Below are positions 14,501 to 27,890 of a stretch of 64,000 nucleotides of DNA, piece after piece. Made by a program: the position numbers and the translations under genes. The notes beneath the pieces are model-generated. The model was not told the origin of the DNA and did no database searches. It saw nothing but the letters and a program-made list of their open reading frames with translations. This DNA is from Paraspadella gotoi. Lineage: Eukaryota > Chaetognatha. Each line of letters begins with the position of its first letter. Position 1 is the stretch's first letter. The stretch covers positions 19,020,631-19,084,630 of the forward strand of contig CM119265.1 in NCBI GenBank assembly GCA_051294375.1, read 5' to 3'.

Positions 14501-16303
14501 AAATGTAAAGGTTTGCGAGATTATTATTTACTAAAGGTTATAGAAAGAAAAGAAATTGTTCTTTATATTTTATGGCTTTCCACCTTCTGTTCGTGCTAAT
14601 GTTTCAGCTTAGCGAGTTTTCTTCCCAATGTTCGCCAGCTCGCCAGCTTTTTTTCTGAATCAGCCGAGTGCAAGTAAATACTGCGCTACAAAAAACACGT
14701 CGCTATATGTAAGTAACTTTCTCGGCGCATGTATTTGTCCCTCCTTGTAGGGCAGAGAGGGGATTGGCCATGCAGCTGCGTCCCACCCCGGCCACGCCAA
14801 GGAACGGCCTTGTTGTTGTAGGGACTTGTTGTTGTGGTTTGTGCCGATGTGAAGGTCGCGAAATCTGGTAAAAGTTGGAGGCGATTGCTGTGCCCCGCGC
14901 GAACTGGAAAAGGTCGTGCGGGTATTGGATGAGGGCGCTTGCACCAGCAGGGATCGGCGTCGTCGACGGAACCGAAGGGCGTCGCGAGGCGGCCGGGGGA
15001 TGGTGGGGGTGGTGGTTTGGCAGGAAAAGGTGTAGGGATCGAGGTGGAGCGGCCGTGGGAGACTACTCGTCGGATTGGAGGATGTCGTCTCGATCGATTC
15101 GGAGAATGATCGGATCGGGGAAAATGTCGACGGGTGATGTTGGAATGTTGATGGTGGTGGAGATTGTCGGCGACAGGGACTCTGGAGGAGGAAGACGACG
15201 TCGGCGTTTGCTTCTGCGACCGCATGATGAGGTGGCAGGCCGTCTCGGCTCCTGAAATCTCGGGTTTCCGATCTTCATTGTCGGAAGAAGTCGCCCCCTT
15301 TTATATCGGGCTCGTCGGCGCCGGTTTCTGTCATAGGCCACTGTTTTTGGCCGGAGAGTCAGGCCAAGCAGAGCGCCGTCTTCTCGCGGTTTGACTCCGG
15401 CGCCGCGGCTTCGATGGCGGGTGGGACGTCCCTCTCGGCGTTCTCCGGCCGACGCGGGCGATCTTGGTCGGACACGAAAGCTTTCGCCCCTTAATTGGAA
15501 GATCTCGGACTTTTCGTGATCTTGAAGCGAACTTTTTTGTGGGGGATGTTTGGGGCAGGCGGGTCTCGGCGCATTTCAAGGCGACGTCGGGCGACCCGCG
15601 GCGCGGAGATAACGCGAGTTCGGAGCGACCGCGCGACCGTTGCGTCAAACGGCGGTCGGTGCCGAGGAGATGGAGCTGCAGATTGGGAAGACGTTCTTCG
15701 GCTTCCATGCCTTTGACCTCAGACAAGGCCGCAGCCGCTTCCTTGGCAACATGTCGTTCGCCGCGGCCGCTTCTAGGCTCGGAGGTAGCTGGCCGTCGAG
15801 GGCTGATTGGTTGGGAGAGTCGGCAGGCGTCGGGACATACGGCGGCGGAGAGTCGCAAGCCGTTCGCGTGGTGACGCCCGCTGAAGCTGCGGCTGACGCT
15901 CGCTGGCGGGGGGAGCGGCGCTGACGGAACGCGGCCGTCTTCATGTAGTGCAGCAAGTGCTGATGATATGGGTTAACGTTATAGAAACGTGGCCGCCGTG
16001 TGTCTCAACACGTTGTGGGTCGTGAGCTCGAGGGCGCGCCGTGTTAGAGGAGTCGAGGAGCGTTCCACGCCCGTCGCTTACGTCGAAGAACGGACGACTT
16101 CTCATGCCGGCGAGGCCAGTTGGAGAAGAGATTGGGGAAATAATCGCGAGGAGGAGGGAGGAGCTCCTTGTGGGCGGGGGAAGGTCGTGTATAACTTGCA
16201 GCCCCGTTTCTGCAGAGGACGCGGTTTTGGCCGCATGTAGCAGAGTTTTTGCAAGGCAGGGCTTTCGAGGGGAAATTTTGTCTCGTGAGAGTAAGGTGAT
16301 ATC
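11563..16303 (-). pseudogene. Second, broken copy of the BTB gene (exons A', B', C')
   Basis: The counterparts of exons A, B and C lie at about 16303-14584, 14347-13135 and 12917-11563. Exon-edge landmarks are still readable: a TGCAG acceptor near 16303, the CACCTT donor near 14581 and the end-of-frame sequence near 11563. The reading frame is broken many times by one- and two-base indels in the BTB domain, all modules and the linkers, so no useful protein can be read. The PLDLS codons survive near 13970. It is either an unpolished duplicate of the same locus (my preferred reading) or a true pseudogene; the frame is destroyed either way. Confidence 0.85.
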
Positions 16304-17021
16304 CTGCAGTGGAGAGAGGGGATGGCGGATACGGAATTTGTGAATTGATTGTAAGAAACGAAACTGTAATAAAAGTTGCGAATTTACTTTTTTCTCTGAT
16401 TTTAAGAAAGTCCTCCTACCAAAGTTTCCTTTTAATGCTTACGTAGATGATTTCTTTCCCTTTCAGAGATGGTGCTGTGATAATTAGATAATCTTTAAAC
16501 ACGTTTCGTACTTTTTTATTTCTTTGTAAAAAAAACGAACTCTTTCTATTCGAATATTTCACATTATTTCTCCTTTCTTTCTTCCCCACTTTTCCCTATT
16601 TTCTCCTTTCCCTTCCCACTATTCGAAGGACAGAACTGGGCCGACGGCGAATCGCGTTTCTCTTCTGGAAAAACTTGCCTCTTTCTTCTCTCTCATCTCT
16701 TCTCCTCTTCATCTCTCCTTACTTTCTTCTTCTCTCTCCTCCTCATCTCTTCTCTCCTCCGGGAGAAAACGAAGAATGAGGAAATTAAAATTGCCTGAGG
16801 GAAAAACAGATAAACGAATCCAGCTTTTATTTTCATCGGCTTCTTCTCTAGCCGACGATAGCAAAGAGAGAGAGAGAGAGAGTGAGAAAGAAGAGAGAGG
16901 GAAAGAGATAAGGGGAGGGAGGGTTTAAGAAAAGAAAGATAAGAGAGGAATGGGAAATTTCAGTGATATTAATGAGGGAGGATTAACGGAGAGAGAAGAG
17001 AGAGGAGGAAGAGAGAGAAGA

Positions 17022-17072
<51 letters not shown>

Positions 17073-17812
17073 CACAGAAGAATGTTCTGAGTTTTTTCTT
17101 TTTCTTATTGGCCCAAATTCCAATTGTTTACCTGGTCGCTTGGTCTTTCTTCATTGTTGACTGATTGGCAGGGCTCCAAGTCTTTTTTTCTTCGAGTTTG
17201 ATTGAGTTTTTTTTTTTTCTGTTTTGTTTTTTTGTTGTATTTTAGTTGCTTTTTTTTTCATTTCCTTTTTCGCTCAAGTGGTCAAGATTATGGACTCTTT
17301 CGGGTGTCGAAGAAACGCGATTCATGATGTATCGAGTTTCGCGCTCGAATCTGTAAAGAAAAAAAAACCGCATTTAATTCAATTAATGTTTCGAGTTTTT
17401 TCCCTAGTAATATACGGATCATTAAGATAAGAAAATGTCATAGGTAATGGGATATATGCGTAAACGGTCTACGTAAATGGCAACGAGCTTAAATCTTTTC
17501 GATACAAGAATGAAAGTTGAAAAAAACGTGAAAAAATGTGTTCGCGACCGAAGTAAAACGAAAATAAAAAGGTTTCGGATTTTATTAAAAAAAAAAAAAA
17601 AATTTTCAGGGACAGATTGAAGTGACGTATTTAAGGGTCGACTGGAACGAAGACGATGAGTACGACAATAGCGACACGAGAGGACGACGATAAAGAGACG
17701 TGCAAGCCCGTTAAGTTATGAGGAAGAAAACATTTTCCAGGACCAAGAGTTCATAGCGTACATAGACCGTTCAAGAAAATGAGAGTGGAGAGAGAGAGGA
17801 GAGAGAGGAGAG

Positions 17813-17853
<41 letters not shown>

Positions 17854-18169
17854 GAGAGAGAGAGAATGAGGAGAGGAAGAGAGAGAAACGTGGATTCCAC
17901 GACCCCCCTCCCCCGGCGATTTCAGAGACAATAAAAAGGCGCAAAAGAATAAAGAACATAAAAAGGCGGGACAAAAAATAAAAAAAATAAAAAAACAAAA
18001 AGAAAAAAACAAAAAAAAATAAAAAAAAACGGATTTTCTTACAATAACTAACCAAAAATGACAAAAAAGGAGAGACGATGAATGTAACCCATAAGAGTGC
18101 AGTTTATTTCTTCTCTCTCTTCTCTCTCTCTCTTCTTCCTCATCTCTCTAATCTTCTCTCCTCTCTCTT

Positions 18170-18200
<31 letters not shown>

Positions 18201-18576
18201 ATCTCTTAAAATTGAGCGAGAGAAGAAAAAGCGAGAGACCGAGACGCGCGGTCGCCGTTGACAACACATCGTCCGCTGGCGCCCGCCTTCATCAGCGAAA
18301 TTCAGTCATTTGAGTCTATACGCGTACATGAAGAAAATCATTGTCTGTTACGTCGGAAATTCGTCCGGCGACGGAATTTTGGATGCCGGAGGGGGAAAGT
18401 GAATCATAAGTGACGAAGGGGAAAAAAAGAAAAGGAAAGAGAAATAGGAAAGGAAAAGGATTGAAATAAGCGGCGAAGGAAAGTGAATGAATGTTAAGAA
18501 GGAATATGATGAGAGTAAGTTAAAAAGTGATATGAGAAAGAGAGAGAAGAGAGAGGAGAGAATGAGAAGATATATT
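16304..18576. other. Non-coding upstream flank of the broken BTB copy
   Basis: Indel-bearing duplicate of 7181-9540, with GA-rich and poly-A stretches and no gene. The last bases before the gap, after about 18540, have no clear counterpart in copy 1. Confidence 0.5.
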
Positions 18577-18601
18577 NNNNNNNNNNNNNNNNNNNNNNNN
18601 N
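18577..18601. other. 25-N assembly gap
   Basis: Exactly 25 N. It directly follows copy 2 of the 9-kb duplication; the sequence to the right is not similar to either copy. Confidence 0.98.
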
Positions 18602-19302
18602 TAAAAAACTGAAATACCCTGAGAAAATCTTGACATCTACGAAGACGACAGCGACGAAAATGACGACGTCGACGACGACGACGAAGATGATTGAGAATTT
18701 TTTTATGAATAACTCACCCTCGGGGAAAAGTTACCTTCAAGGCTAAGATTTTTCGGGAGAGGAGGAAAAAAAGAGGAGAAAAGGAAAGGGGGAAAAAGAG
18801 AGAAAAAGAGAAAGAGAGGGGGGGAAAGAGAAAAGAAAGAAAGAGAGCGACAGAGACAGAGACAGCATTTAACTCCAGTAATATCACGCCGAAATAACTT
18901 TGATATTTACGACGACGAGGAACGACGTCGCAGACATTTCGCACCGTAGATGTCAGACAGGAAAAAAAAGAGAATCTCATTGGGACTCGAACTCGCGACT
19001 TTTCAAGATAAAGATGAAAAAAAAAAGGAAAAAAAAACGGTAAGAGAAAAACTGGAGTAATTTTCCGCTCGAAATCACGATGATCTTCTTCGGGTCTAAT
19101 TTGGGAAAGTGAAAGTGAATCTGGAGTCACATGTCTCACTTTTCACCGACGACGCAAATTCTGGCTTCGACTCACTTTCCCACTTTGTTCTCGTTAAGGT
19201 GACGGAGACGACGACAACGACGACGACGACGACGATGGAGGTTACAATCAAGGAAAATACTTTTCTTTTTGTTTTGTTTGTTAGAATGTTTTTTTGAAAA
19301 TG

Positions 19303-19435
<133 letters not shown>

Positions 19436-21700
19436 CCTTTATATCTACATCTTAGTTAGCTTTTGTTTGTTAGTTTCTCCGTTTCGAAACATTCTCACAT
19501 CCCTCACCTTTCGCCACCCTCGTCCCCGTTTTATTTCCCAATTTCACGCGCCATATTTTCTTTCCTCCTCACTTTTCTCTTCCCAACCCTTCTTACTGTA
19601 GAATATCTATCTCGCTCTTTTTTACTTTTTTTGTTTTTCCAATCCTGTGGCCTTTTTCTTTCGATCTTGTCTTTCGATCTCAACCTTTTCTCCGTCTCTC
19701 CATCTCTAACACACCTTCAAGCCCTCTCACTCTACTCCTCTCTCTCTCTCCCTATCCTCCAAACTCTCCCCNNNNNNNNNNNNNNNNNNNNNNNNNNNNN
19801 NNNNNNNNNNNNNNNNNNNNNNNNNNNNNNNNNNNNNNNNNNNNNNNNNNNNNNNNNNNNNNNNNNNNNNNNNNNNNNNNNNNNNNNNNNNNNNNNNNNN
19901 NNNNNNNNNNNNNNNNNNNNNNNNNNNNNNNNNNNNNNNNNNNNNNNNNNNNNNNNNNNNNNNNNNNNNNNNNNNNNNNNNNNNNNNNNNNNNNNNNNNN
20001 NNNNNNNNNNNNNNNNNNNNNNNNNNNNNNNNNNNNNNNNNNNNNNNNNNNNNNNNNNNNNNNNNNNNNNNNNNNNNNNNNNNNNNNNNNNNNNNNNNNN
20101 NNNNNNNNNNNNNNNNNNNNNNNNNNNNNNNNNNNNNNNNNNNNNNNNNNNNNNNNNNNNNNNNNNNNNNNNNNNNNNNNNNNNNNNNNNNNNNNNNNNN
20201 NNNNNNNNNNNNNNNNNNNNNNNNNNNNNNNNNNNNNNNNNNNNNNNNNNNNNNNNNNNNNNNNNNNNNNNNNNNNNNNNNNNNNNNNNNNNNNNNNNNN
20301 NNNNNNNNNNNNNNNNNNNNNNNNNNNNNNNNNNNNNNNNNNNNNNNNNNNNNNNNNNNNNNNNNNNNNNNNNNNNNNNNCCACTCGAATTATCCAACGG
20401 ACGAGCACCCTACCGTTCCTACCTTCTCTCGAACGCATTACCCTACGATTGAACAACCCTACCAACCCTGCCCTACCAACCCTGCCCGAAAATCCTTTCA
20501 AAGAATTAGAAAGCGAGAATGCCCCCCCCTATCTCTAAGGTCCTTCTTTCTCCGTTTTCCAAATAAATCGGCCTTAAACCCGAGGCGTCGTTCGAATCCC
20601 GATCTCCGATAAGACCCAAGGTCGGATCGGTTAGAGCCCTTACCCATCGCGAATTTCCAATCGCGCCTTACCCTGAGCTCACCCAACCGTCTCTTCTTTC
20701 GTCCTCGTCTTCCGCCTCCGCTTCGGTTCGCGATGTCTTTTGTTTTCGTCAAAAGAAAACGACGACAGAGGGCCACGGACTTGGTGAGGGTGGGCGAACG
20801 AGAGACGGGGTGCGTGAGACCAAAGGGGCGGACGGGAAAATGTTTCGGTGCGGGTTCGGGCTGAGAAAACGGACAACCGGGCAGCGTGGGAGAGAACAAA
20901 GCGGGCAAAAGCGGCGAGTTTAATTCGAGAAGCGATAAAGTACGAAAAAGTAAAAAAAAACAAAAAAAAAAAAACGCGGAAGTTTTTTGAAAACATTCAA
21001 TCGGAATAAAAAACTAAATGATGACTAAAACCGAAAATATGGCGCCAAAAAAGAAGCGGGCGCGAGATAATTCCAAATTCTTTGCTTCCCTTTCAATTTT
21101 CTGATCTCTTTGCAAACTTCCTCCTTTCTAGCTTCCCATTTTTTATTTCTTGTCGGATCACTTTATCTTTTTTTTCCCAAACGATCGTTATCTTTCCCTC
21201 ATTATTTCACGTAATGGCGTCGCCCTCATAAAAAGCCCCCATAATTATTATACCGATACACGTTCCTCTCGCTCCTTTTCTCTCGTTCCCTATCGTTNNN
21301 NNNNNNNNNNNNNNNNNNNNNNNNNNNNNNNNNNNNNNNNNNNNNNNNNNNNNNNNNNNNNNNNNNNNNNNNNNNNNNNNNNNNNNNNNNNNNNNNNNNN
21401 NNNNNNNNNNNNNNNNNNNNNNNNNNNNNNNNNNNNNNNNNNNNNNNNNNNNNNNNNNNNNNNNNNNNNNNNNNNNNNNNNNNTCTCTCTATTTTTTTCC
21501 CTCCAAAATTCGCGGGTCTTCCCGGCATGCCGGTACTTCCGTTGGAGACGTCTTGATTCTAAAAATAGACTTTGCGGTTTTGCGGTTCGCTAATTAAAAG
21601 GATTCTCGACTTATAAATTGATTAATTAAAAGACCACGGATAAGGCGGTGGGTACAGGCGCCTCGAACGATCGGCCTGACGCGGCGGATAGTCGACCATG

Positions 21701-21740
21701 CGGTCAGGCGGTCAGGCGGTCAGGCGGTCAGGCGGTCGGG
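21701..21740. repeat. 8-bp minisatellite, 5 units (cggtcagg)
   Basis: Five head-to-tail units; the last is cggtcggg. Confidence 0.95.
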
Positions 21741-21868
21741 CGAGAGGAAAACATTATCTTATCTTCCGATTCATTTCTGGGGAAAATGGCTGCGGAGGAG
21801 GGGGAAGAAGATCAGGAGATCCTGGAGCAGGGAAGTGGGAAGTGGGAAAGGAGGATGGAATGGAGAGA

Positions 21869-21994
<126 letters not shown>

Positions 21995-23926
21995 TTCAAT
22001 TTCGCAGCGATGAAACGATGTCAGAAATTTATTAGAAAGAAACGATCGTGGCCTCAAGAAAAAAGATCATAAACTGAACGAAACAGACAAAAAACTGAAA
22101 AAACTAAAGAAGGCTCGTTTTAAAAAAAAAAGGTTTCCCATTTTTTTCTTCTTTTCGTTGTTGCAATCATCTTCGTCGTCGTCGCCGTGGTCGTCGTCGT
22201 CGTCGTCGTCGTCATTTCTGAAGAACGAGGTGGAAGATGAGGCGGAAAGAAGCGACCGACGAAAGGAAAATGGAAGCGAAAAAGCNNNNNNNNNNNNNNN
22301 NNNNNNNNNNNNNNNNNNNNNNNNNNNNNNNNNNNNNNNNNNNNNNNNNNNNNNNNNNNNNNNNNNNNNNNNNNNNNNNNNNNNNNNNNNNNNNNNNNNN
22401 NNNNNNNNNNNNNNNNNNNNNNNNNNNNNNNNNNNNNNNNNNNNNNNNNNNNNNNNNNNNNNNNNNNNNNNNNNNNNNNNNNNNNNNNNNNNNNNNNNNN
22501 NNNNNNNNNNNNNNNNNNNNNNNNNNNNNNNNNNNNNNNNNNNNNNNNNNNNNNNNNNNNNNNNNNNNNNNNNNNNNNNNNNNNNNNNNNNNNNNNNNNN
22601 NNNNNNNNNNNNNNNNNNNNNNNNNNNNNNNNNNNNNNNNNNNNNNNNNNNNNNNNNNNNNNNNNNNNNNNNNNNNNNNNNNNNNNNNNNNNNNNNNNNN
22701 NNNNNNNNNNNNNNNNNNNNNNNNNNNNNNNNNNNNNNNNNNNNNNNNNNNNNNNNNNNNNNNNNNNNNNNNNNNNNNNNNNNNNNNNNNNNNNNNNNNN
22801 NNNNNNNNNNNNNNNNNNNNNNNNNNNNNNNNNNNNNNNNNNNNNNNNNNNNNNNNNNNNNNNNNNNNNNNNNNNNNNNNNNNNNNNNNNNNNNNNNNNN
22901 NNNNNNNNNNNNNNNNNNNNNNNNNNNNNNNNNNNNNNNNNNNNNNNNNNNNNNNNNNNNNNNNNNNNNNNNNNNNNNNNNNNNNNNNNNNNNNNNNNNN
23001 NNNNNNNNNNNNNNNNNNNNNNNNNNNNNNNNAGGAAGCGATCTCAATTAGGCCTGGGCCGGCGCCGATCTCCACTTCGTCGGGCTCCGTTCCAACCAAG
23101 CCGGCGCCGCGGCGTCGTTTCTTCGTTTTCGCGTCTCTCCATTTCCGGCGTCGTCGTTTCCGGCGTCGTCGTTCCCGGTCCCAATGGAGGCGTCGAATTC
23201 GACCGAATCCTCGATTACGGGCGGAATTTAATGGCGAACGACGGCGACGACGACGACGACAACGACGATGCTATTTTTGGTTTGCGGCTTTTGTGCGTAA
23301 TTGAAATCGACGCTCGCCAACGAATGTGTTGGGGTTTTTATGGTCGTTGTTGTTGTTATCGTGGTCGTTGTGATCTTCCTCGTTGTCATAGTCGCTGTAA
23401 AAGTCACAAACATAACTATTTCGGTTTATCTCTGTTGTCTTTTTCGCTCAGACGCGTTACCACTTGAAAATTTCTAGAACTTTTGAGATCGAACTTTGAA
23501 TTCGGGCTAAACATTTTTAACTTTAGGATTTACTCATGGAATTTTCCTTTGGCTTTGGCAAGTGCAAGAGCAACTGTAGTTTGTATTTCGTTCTTTACTG
23601 ACTCAGACTCTGATCATGGGTCTCGGATCTAGAATTGGTTGGGGTTTTAAGAATCGTTGTTCTTTGAATCTCTCTCGTCGTCTCTTCTCTCTTTACGAGT
23701 CGTAATTTCGTCGTTAGACGAATGAATTAGAAAATCTAATCGCCTCTCAGCGCCAATAAAAAAATGGCCGACAATCGTCGAAAAGATTTCTAAGAAATTG
23801 AAAGGAGCGGCATCGCCTCCGAAAATGGAGGGGAAGAATATTCAAGTGCAGGGAAAACGTTTTACGTTTCGCAGTGATGGTTTTAGCGGTTCACTTTCTA
23901 ATCGCGGCCAACTTTTCCCCGGGCAA

Positions 23927-23930
<4 letters not shown>

Positions 23931-24006
<76 letters not shown>
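23931..24006. repeat. (GA)n microsatellite, about 38 units
   Basis: Pure GA run. A (CGT)n tract follows at about 24076-24103. Confidence 0.97.
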
Positions 24007-24007
<1 letters not shown>

Positions 24008-24073
24008 GCACGGGATTTTTTCCACTAGTCGCGCGTTTCCCGGACGCGTGGATTCTCTTCCTCTTCCTAGGAA

Positions 24074-24104
<31 letters not shown>

Positions 24105-25882
24105 GTTCGGCATAACCGAGGAAAGAGGCGGTGCGCCTGGAAAAAGTTTGGAAACCCAGAAGGAAAGGAGGAGGAGGAAGAGAAGGAGGAGGAGGAAAGA
24201 AAGAAAGAAGGAATGAAGGATAGGGGGAAAAAAGGAGGAAAAGTCCCGAAAAGTTGAGCGAGAAAAAGAGAGGCATTTCCGAAGAATGGAGGGATGGGAC
24301 TAAAAACAGGAAAAATGAGGAAAGGTTCTAGTGTTTTTTTTTNNNNNNNNNNNNNNNNNNNNNNNNNNNNNNNNNNNNNNNNNNNNNNNNNNNNNNNNNN
24401 NNNNNNNNNNNNNNNNNNNNNNNNNNNNNNNNNNNNNNNNNNNNNNNNNNNNNNNNNNNNNNNNNNNNNNNNNNNNNNNNNNNNNNNNNNNNNNNNNNNN
24501 NNNNNNNNNNNNNNNNNNNNNNNNNNNNNNNNNNNNNNNNNNNNNNNNNNNNNNNNNNNNNNNNNNNNNNNNNNNNNNNNNNNNNNNNNNNNNNNNNNNN
24601 NNNNNNNNNNNNNNNNNNNNNNNNNNNNNNNNNNNNNNNNNNNNNNNNNNNNNNNNNNNNNNNNNNNNNNNNNNNNNNNNNNNNNNNNNNNNNNNNNNNN
24701 NNNNNNNNNNNNNNNNNNNNNNNNNNNNNNNNNNNNNNNNNNNNNNNNNNNNNNNNNNNNNNNNNNNNNNNNNNNNACGACGACGACGACGACGACGACG
24801 ACAAAAATTACGACGTTGTTTCCAAAAGAGAAACGGGACGCAAATCTTCTTCAAAGGCGGGCGACGTCCGGAGAAATCTCGCCGAGGAATAGAATAAGAA
24901 GGTGTTTGTTTAAAGGAATACGATCTTAGCCATGAGACAAAATAATAATCACAAGCAATATTGCGAATATTTAACAACACTACGATTCTGCAATAAGGAC
25001 GTTGACTTTATAAATCTCTCCTCTTAAAACCAAAACCGAGAACGAAACGTCATTCCCCCTGGGGAAAGAAAAATTATCTGGACCAACGATTCCAGTTTAA
25101 AATCCGTTCTGCTATTTCCACGATCATTTTTTTTCGCGCCTGAAATTCAGGAAAAAAGTTGAAATAAAACAAAAACCCATTCACTTTAAAAATCTTTTTC
25201 CTCAATTAAAATCCGCTGTAATTAAGATTTCGAGCGATAAAATAAAAAAAAACGTCAAAAGTAATCCATGAAACTCGTTGATCGAGTTACTGGATTTTGG
25301 GGTTTTTGAAGTAAATTCAAAGTTGTAAGTACTGTTACCCATTTTTGTATCATTATCAGTGGAAAGAAGTTAAAGAATTGAAATTACACATAAAACTTTT
25401 TAACGCTTCAAAGGGCAAGCATTTTTCCGACTAAAATGTCCTCCCAAAGAAAAAAACATTTCGGATGCTATAATTTTTTTTCAATTTTTGAAATTAATTA
25501 TTTCGGATGAGAATGAAAAGTTTCCGCTGGTCACACAGAACCAGCGTCGCCCGAGCGGGAAGCACCCAGAGCTCGAGAAGGATTCCCATGAAAAACCAGT
25601 TTCCATTTCCATGTTAAAGAAGACACTTTTAATTGTGCGTTTGTNNNNNNNNNNNNNNNNNNNNNNNNNNNNNNNNNNNNNNNNNNNNNNNNNNNNNNNN
25701 NNNNNNNNNNNNNNNNNNNNNNNNNNNNNNNNNNNNNNNNNNNNNNNNNNNNNNNNNNNNNNNNNNAGAGAGAGAGAGAGAGAGAGAGAGAGTTTTAATT
25801 ATCTCCGACGTTCATCGATCCGGGGAAAATCCTCTTCTTTTTCCCGTCGCCACGATTCGACGATCGGGATAATCGGCGGATC

Positions 25883-25899
25883 CCGGGTTCGAATCCCGG
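25883..25899 (+). other. tRNA-like T-arm (isolated)
   Basis: ccggg-ttcgaat-cccgg forms a perfect 5-bp stem with the standard 7-base T loop and matches the pol III B box. No acceptor, D-arm or A box can be found about 50 bases upstream, so this is not a tRNA gene. It may be the remnant of a tRNA-derived SINE, or chance. Confidence 0.3.
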
Positions 25900-27589
25900 T
25901 TTCGCTTCCGTATTTCTTTATCGTTGTGTCTCTCGCATTTTTCACTAACATGGTCGGTCGGACCTTTGCTCGATCAACGGGTCAGTTTTTCCTTCCTTTA
26001 TTTTCCTTCTCTAATTCCAACAGCGAGAACAAGAAAATCCCAATCAAAAACCAACGAAGCGATATGTTTCTTTTTCTCTCTTTTTTCGACTTATGTTTAA
26101 TTTGTACTAATTTCCTTTCTTTGTTCAAGTTCGCTCATCAATATTCAAAAAACAAGGAAATCAAAGGCGAACAAAAGCGCAATCCTCATTCGATTGAATT
26201 AAGTCGCACAAAACNNNNNNNNNNNNNNNNNNNNNNNNNNNNNNNNNNNNNNNNNNNNNNNNNNNNNNNNNNNNNNNNNNNNNNNNNNNNNNNNNNNNNN
26301 NNNNNNNNNNNNNNNNNNNNNNNNNNNNNNNNNNNNNNNNNNNNNNNNNNNNNNNNNNNNNNNNNNNNNNNNNNNNNNNNNNNNNNNNNNNNNNNNNNNN
26401 NNNNNNNNNNNNNNNNNNNNNNNNNNNNNNNNNNNNNNNNNNNNNNNNNNNNNNNNNNNNNNNNNNNNNNNNNNNNNNNNNNNNNNNNNNNNNNNNNNNN
26501 NNNNNNNNNNNNNNNNNNNNNNNNNNNNNNNNNNNNNNNNNNNNNNNNNNNNNNNNNNNNNNNNNNNNNNNNNNNNNNNNNNNNNNNNNNNNNNNNNNNN
26601 NNNNNNNNNNNNNNNNNNNNNNNNNNNNNNNNNNNNNNNNNNNNNNNNNNNNNNNNNNNNNNNNNNNNNNNNNNNNNNNNNNNNNNNNNNNNNNNNNNNN
26701 NNNNNNNNNNNNNNNNNNNNNNNNNNNNNNNNNNNNNNNNNNNNNNNNNNNNNNNNNNNNNNNNNNNNNNNNNNNNNNNNNNNNNNNNNNNNNNNNNNNN
26801 NNNNTGGTGCCACCATAGTGCGGTCGATGGTGCGAGCCTTGGAGCTTGGTCGGAAGGAGGGCGGATTTTGGATAGGATATATACGCGATGGAATTTTATG
26901 GGTTGATGGGTTCAAAGTCGTAACCAAAGTCCAACTAACATTTATTTTTTTTCATAGTTACTATTTTTATTTTCCATAGTACTGTAAATAGAAATGTTTG
27001 TAGGAGTAAATTTAACGCCACAATAACCCGGTCTAACTTCCAAAGATATTATTCTTTTACAAATCACAAATTACGAATCACTTTTACAAATCCATCCTTA
27101 ACTTCTTACGTCCATCTTTTCTGTCTTCCTCCATTCACTTCTCTCTACTTTTCCCCATTTCTCTTTTTTCTCCATTTCCTTCCATTTTCTTTTCCCCTTA
27201 TCTCCCTTTTCTTTCCCTTTCCTCTCCTTTTCCTCCATTTCTACCTTTTTCGGCTTTCACTACCATTTTCTCCTATTTGCCTTTTATTCCATCCCTCTTT
27301 CTTCCCCTTTTCTCCCTTTTCCTCAATTTCATGCCATTTTCCTGCCATTTTCTCCCCCTTTTCCTCCATTTCCTCCCCTTTTTCTTTCCCGGTCGCGAAG
27401 AATCTTTTTCCGGTCGCCTGAGTCTCTCGGAATCGGGAGTCACCCATCACACGGTTATGAATGCTGATGAGGAGGTTGGAGAAATAAAAAAGGGAGAAAA
27501 GGAAAAAAAAAGGGGGAAAAAGAAAGAAATATCTGATTTCGACAAAGAAAAAAAAACCAAACAGAAAAGCGCAGGAGGGCAGGGGGGGG

Positions 27590-27890
27590 GGGCAAAAGTT
27601 GGCCGGCCGTCGCCGCCCCGAACGAGTTCGTTCCACTTTTGCCCGAATTCCGTCCGGACGCCCGTCGCTGCCTTGGCGGTCCTTAGGACCATCGGTCCTT
27701 CGAGGCTGGCCTTTGCCCGCCATGTCCCTGGCGTCGGCTGGGTCCTATGCCCTCTCTATGGGAGTTCTTGAAAAAGCCACCCATGGGTATTTGTTGGATC
27801 CCCTCTTGGGCAGCGTCTTGCCAGGTCGACGCCCGGCCCTTTGCCAGTCGTGCCAGTCGGGTTGGTGCCCGCTCGGCTCCTCAAACATTT
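27590..27890. other. GC-rich block, function unknown
   Basis: Much richer in G and C than the surrounding T- and A-rich DNA, with an open frame of 101 codons on the plus strand (27599-27904). The translation matches no domain I know. It could be a CpG-rich regulatory element or an old repeat. Confidence 0.3.

Larger units (their letters stand above)
9555..18576. repeat. Direct duplication, copy 2 (indel-ridden), about 9.0 kb
   Basis: Same order and orientation as 218-9540, but single-base insertions and deletions occur every few tens of bases, in exons, introns and flanks alike, with comparatively few substitutions. Introns and intergenic DNA look no more damaged than exons. That pattern fits uncorrected long-read sequence better than evolutionary decay. 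It ends at the 25-N gap beginning at 18577. Confidence 0.9.

Noticed and set aside
11262-15956. Many short open frames in copy 2
   Set aside because: Fragments of the broken BTB gene or its antisense, created by indels; not independent genes.
18980-19000. ggactcgaactcgcgac as a tRNA T-arm
   Set aside because: The stem does not pair and no other tRNA part is present; the similar string near 30593 has the same problem.
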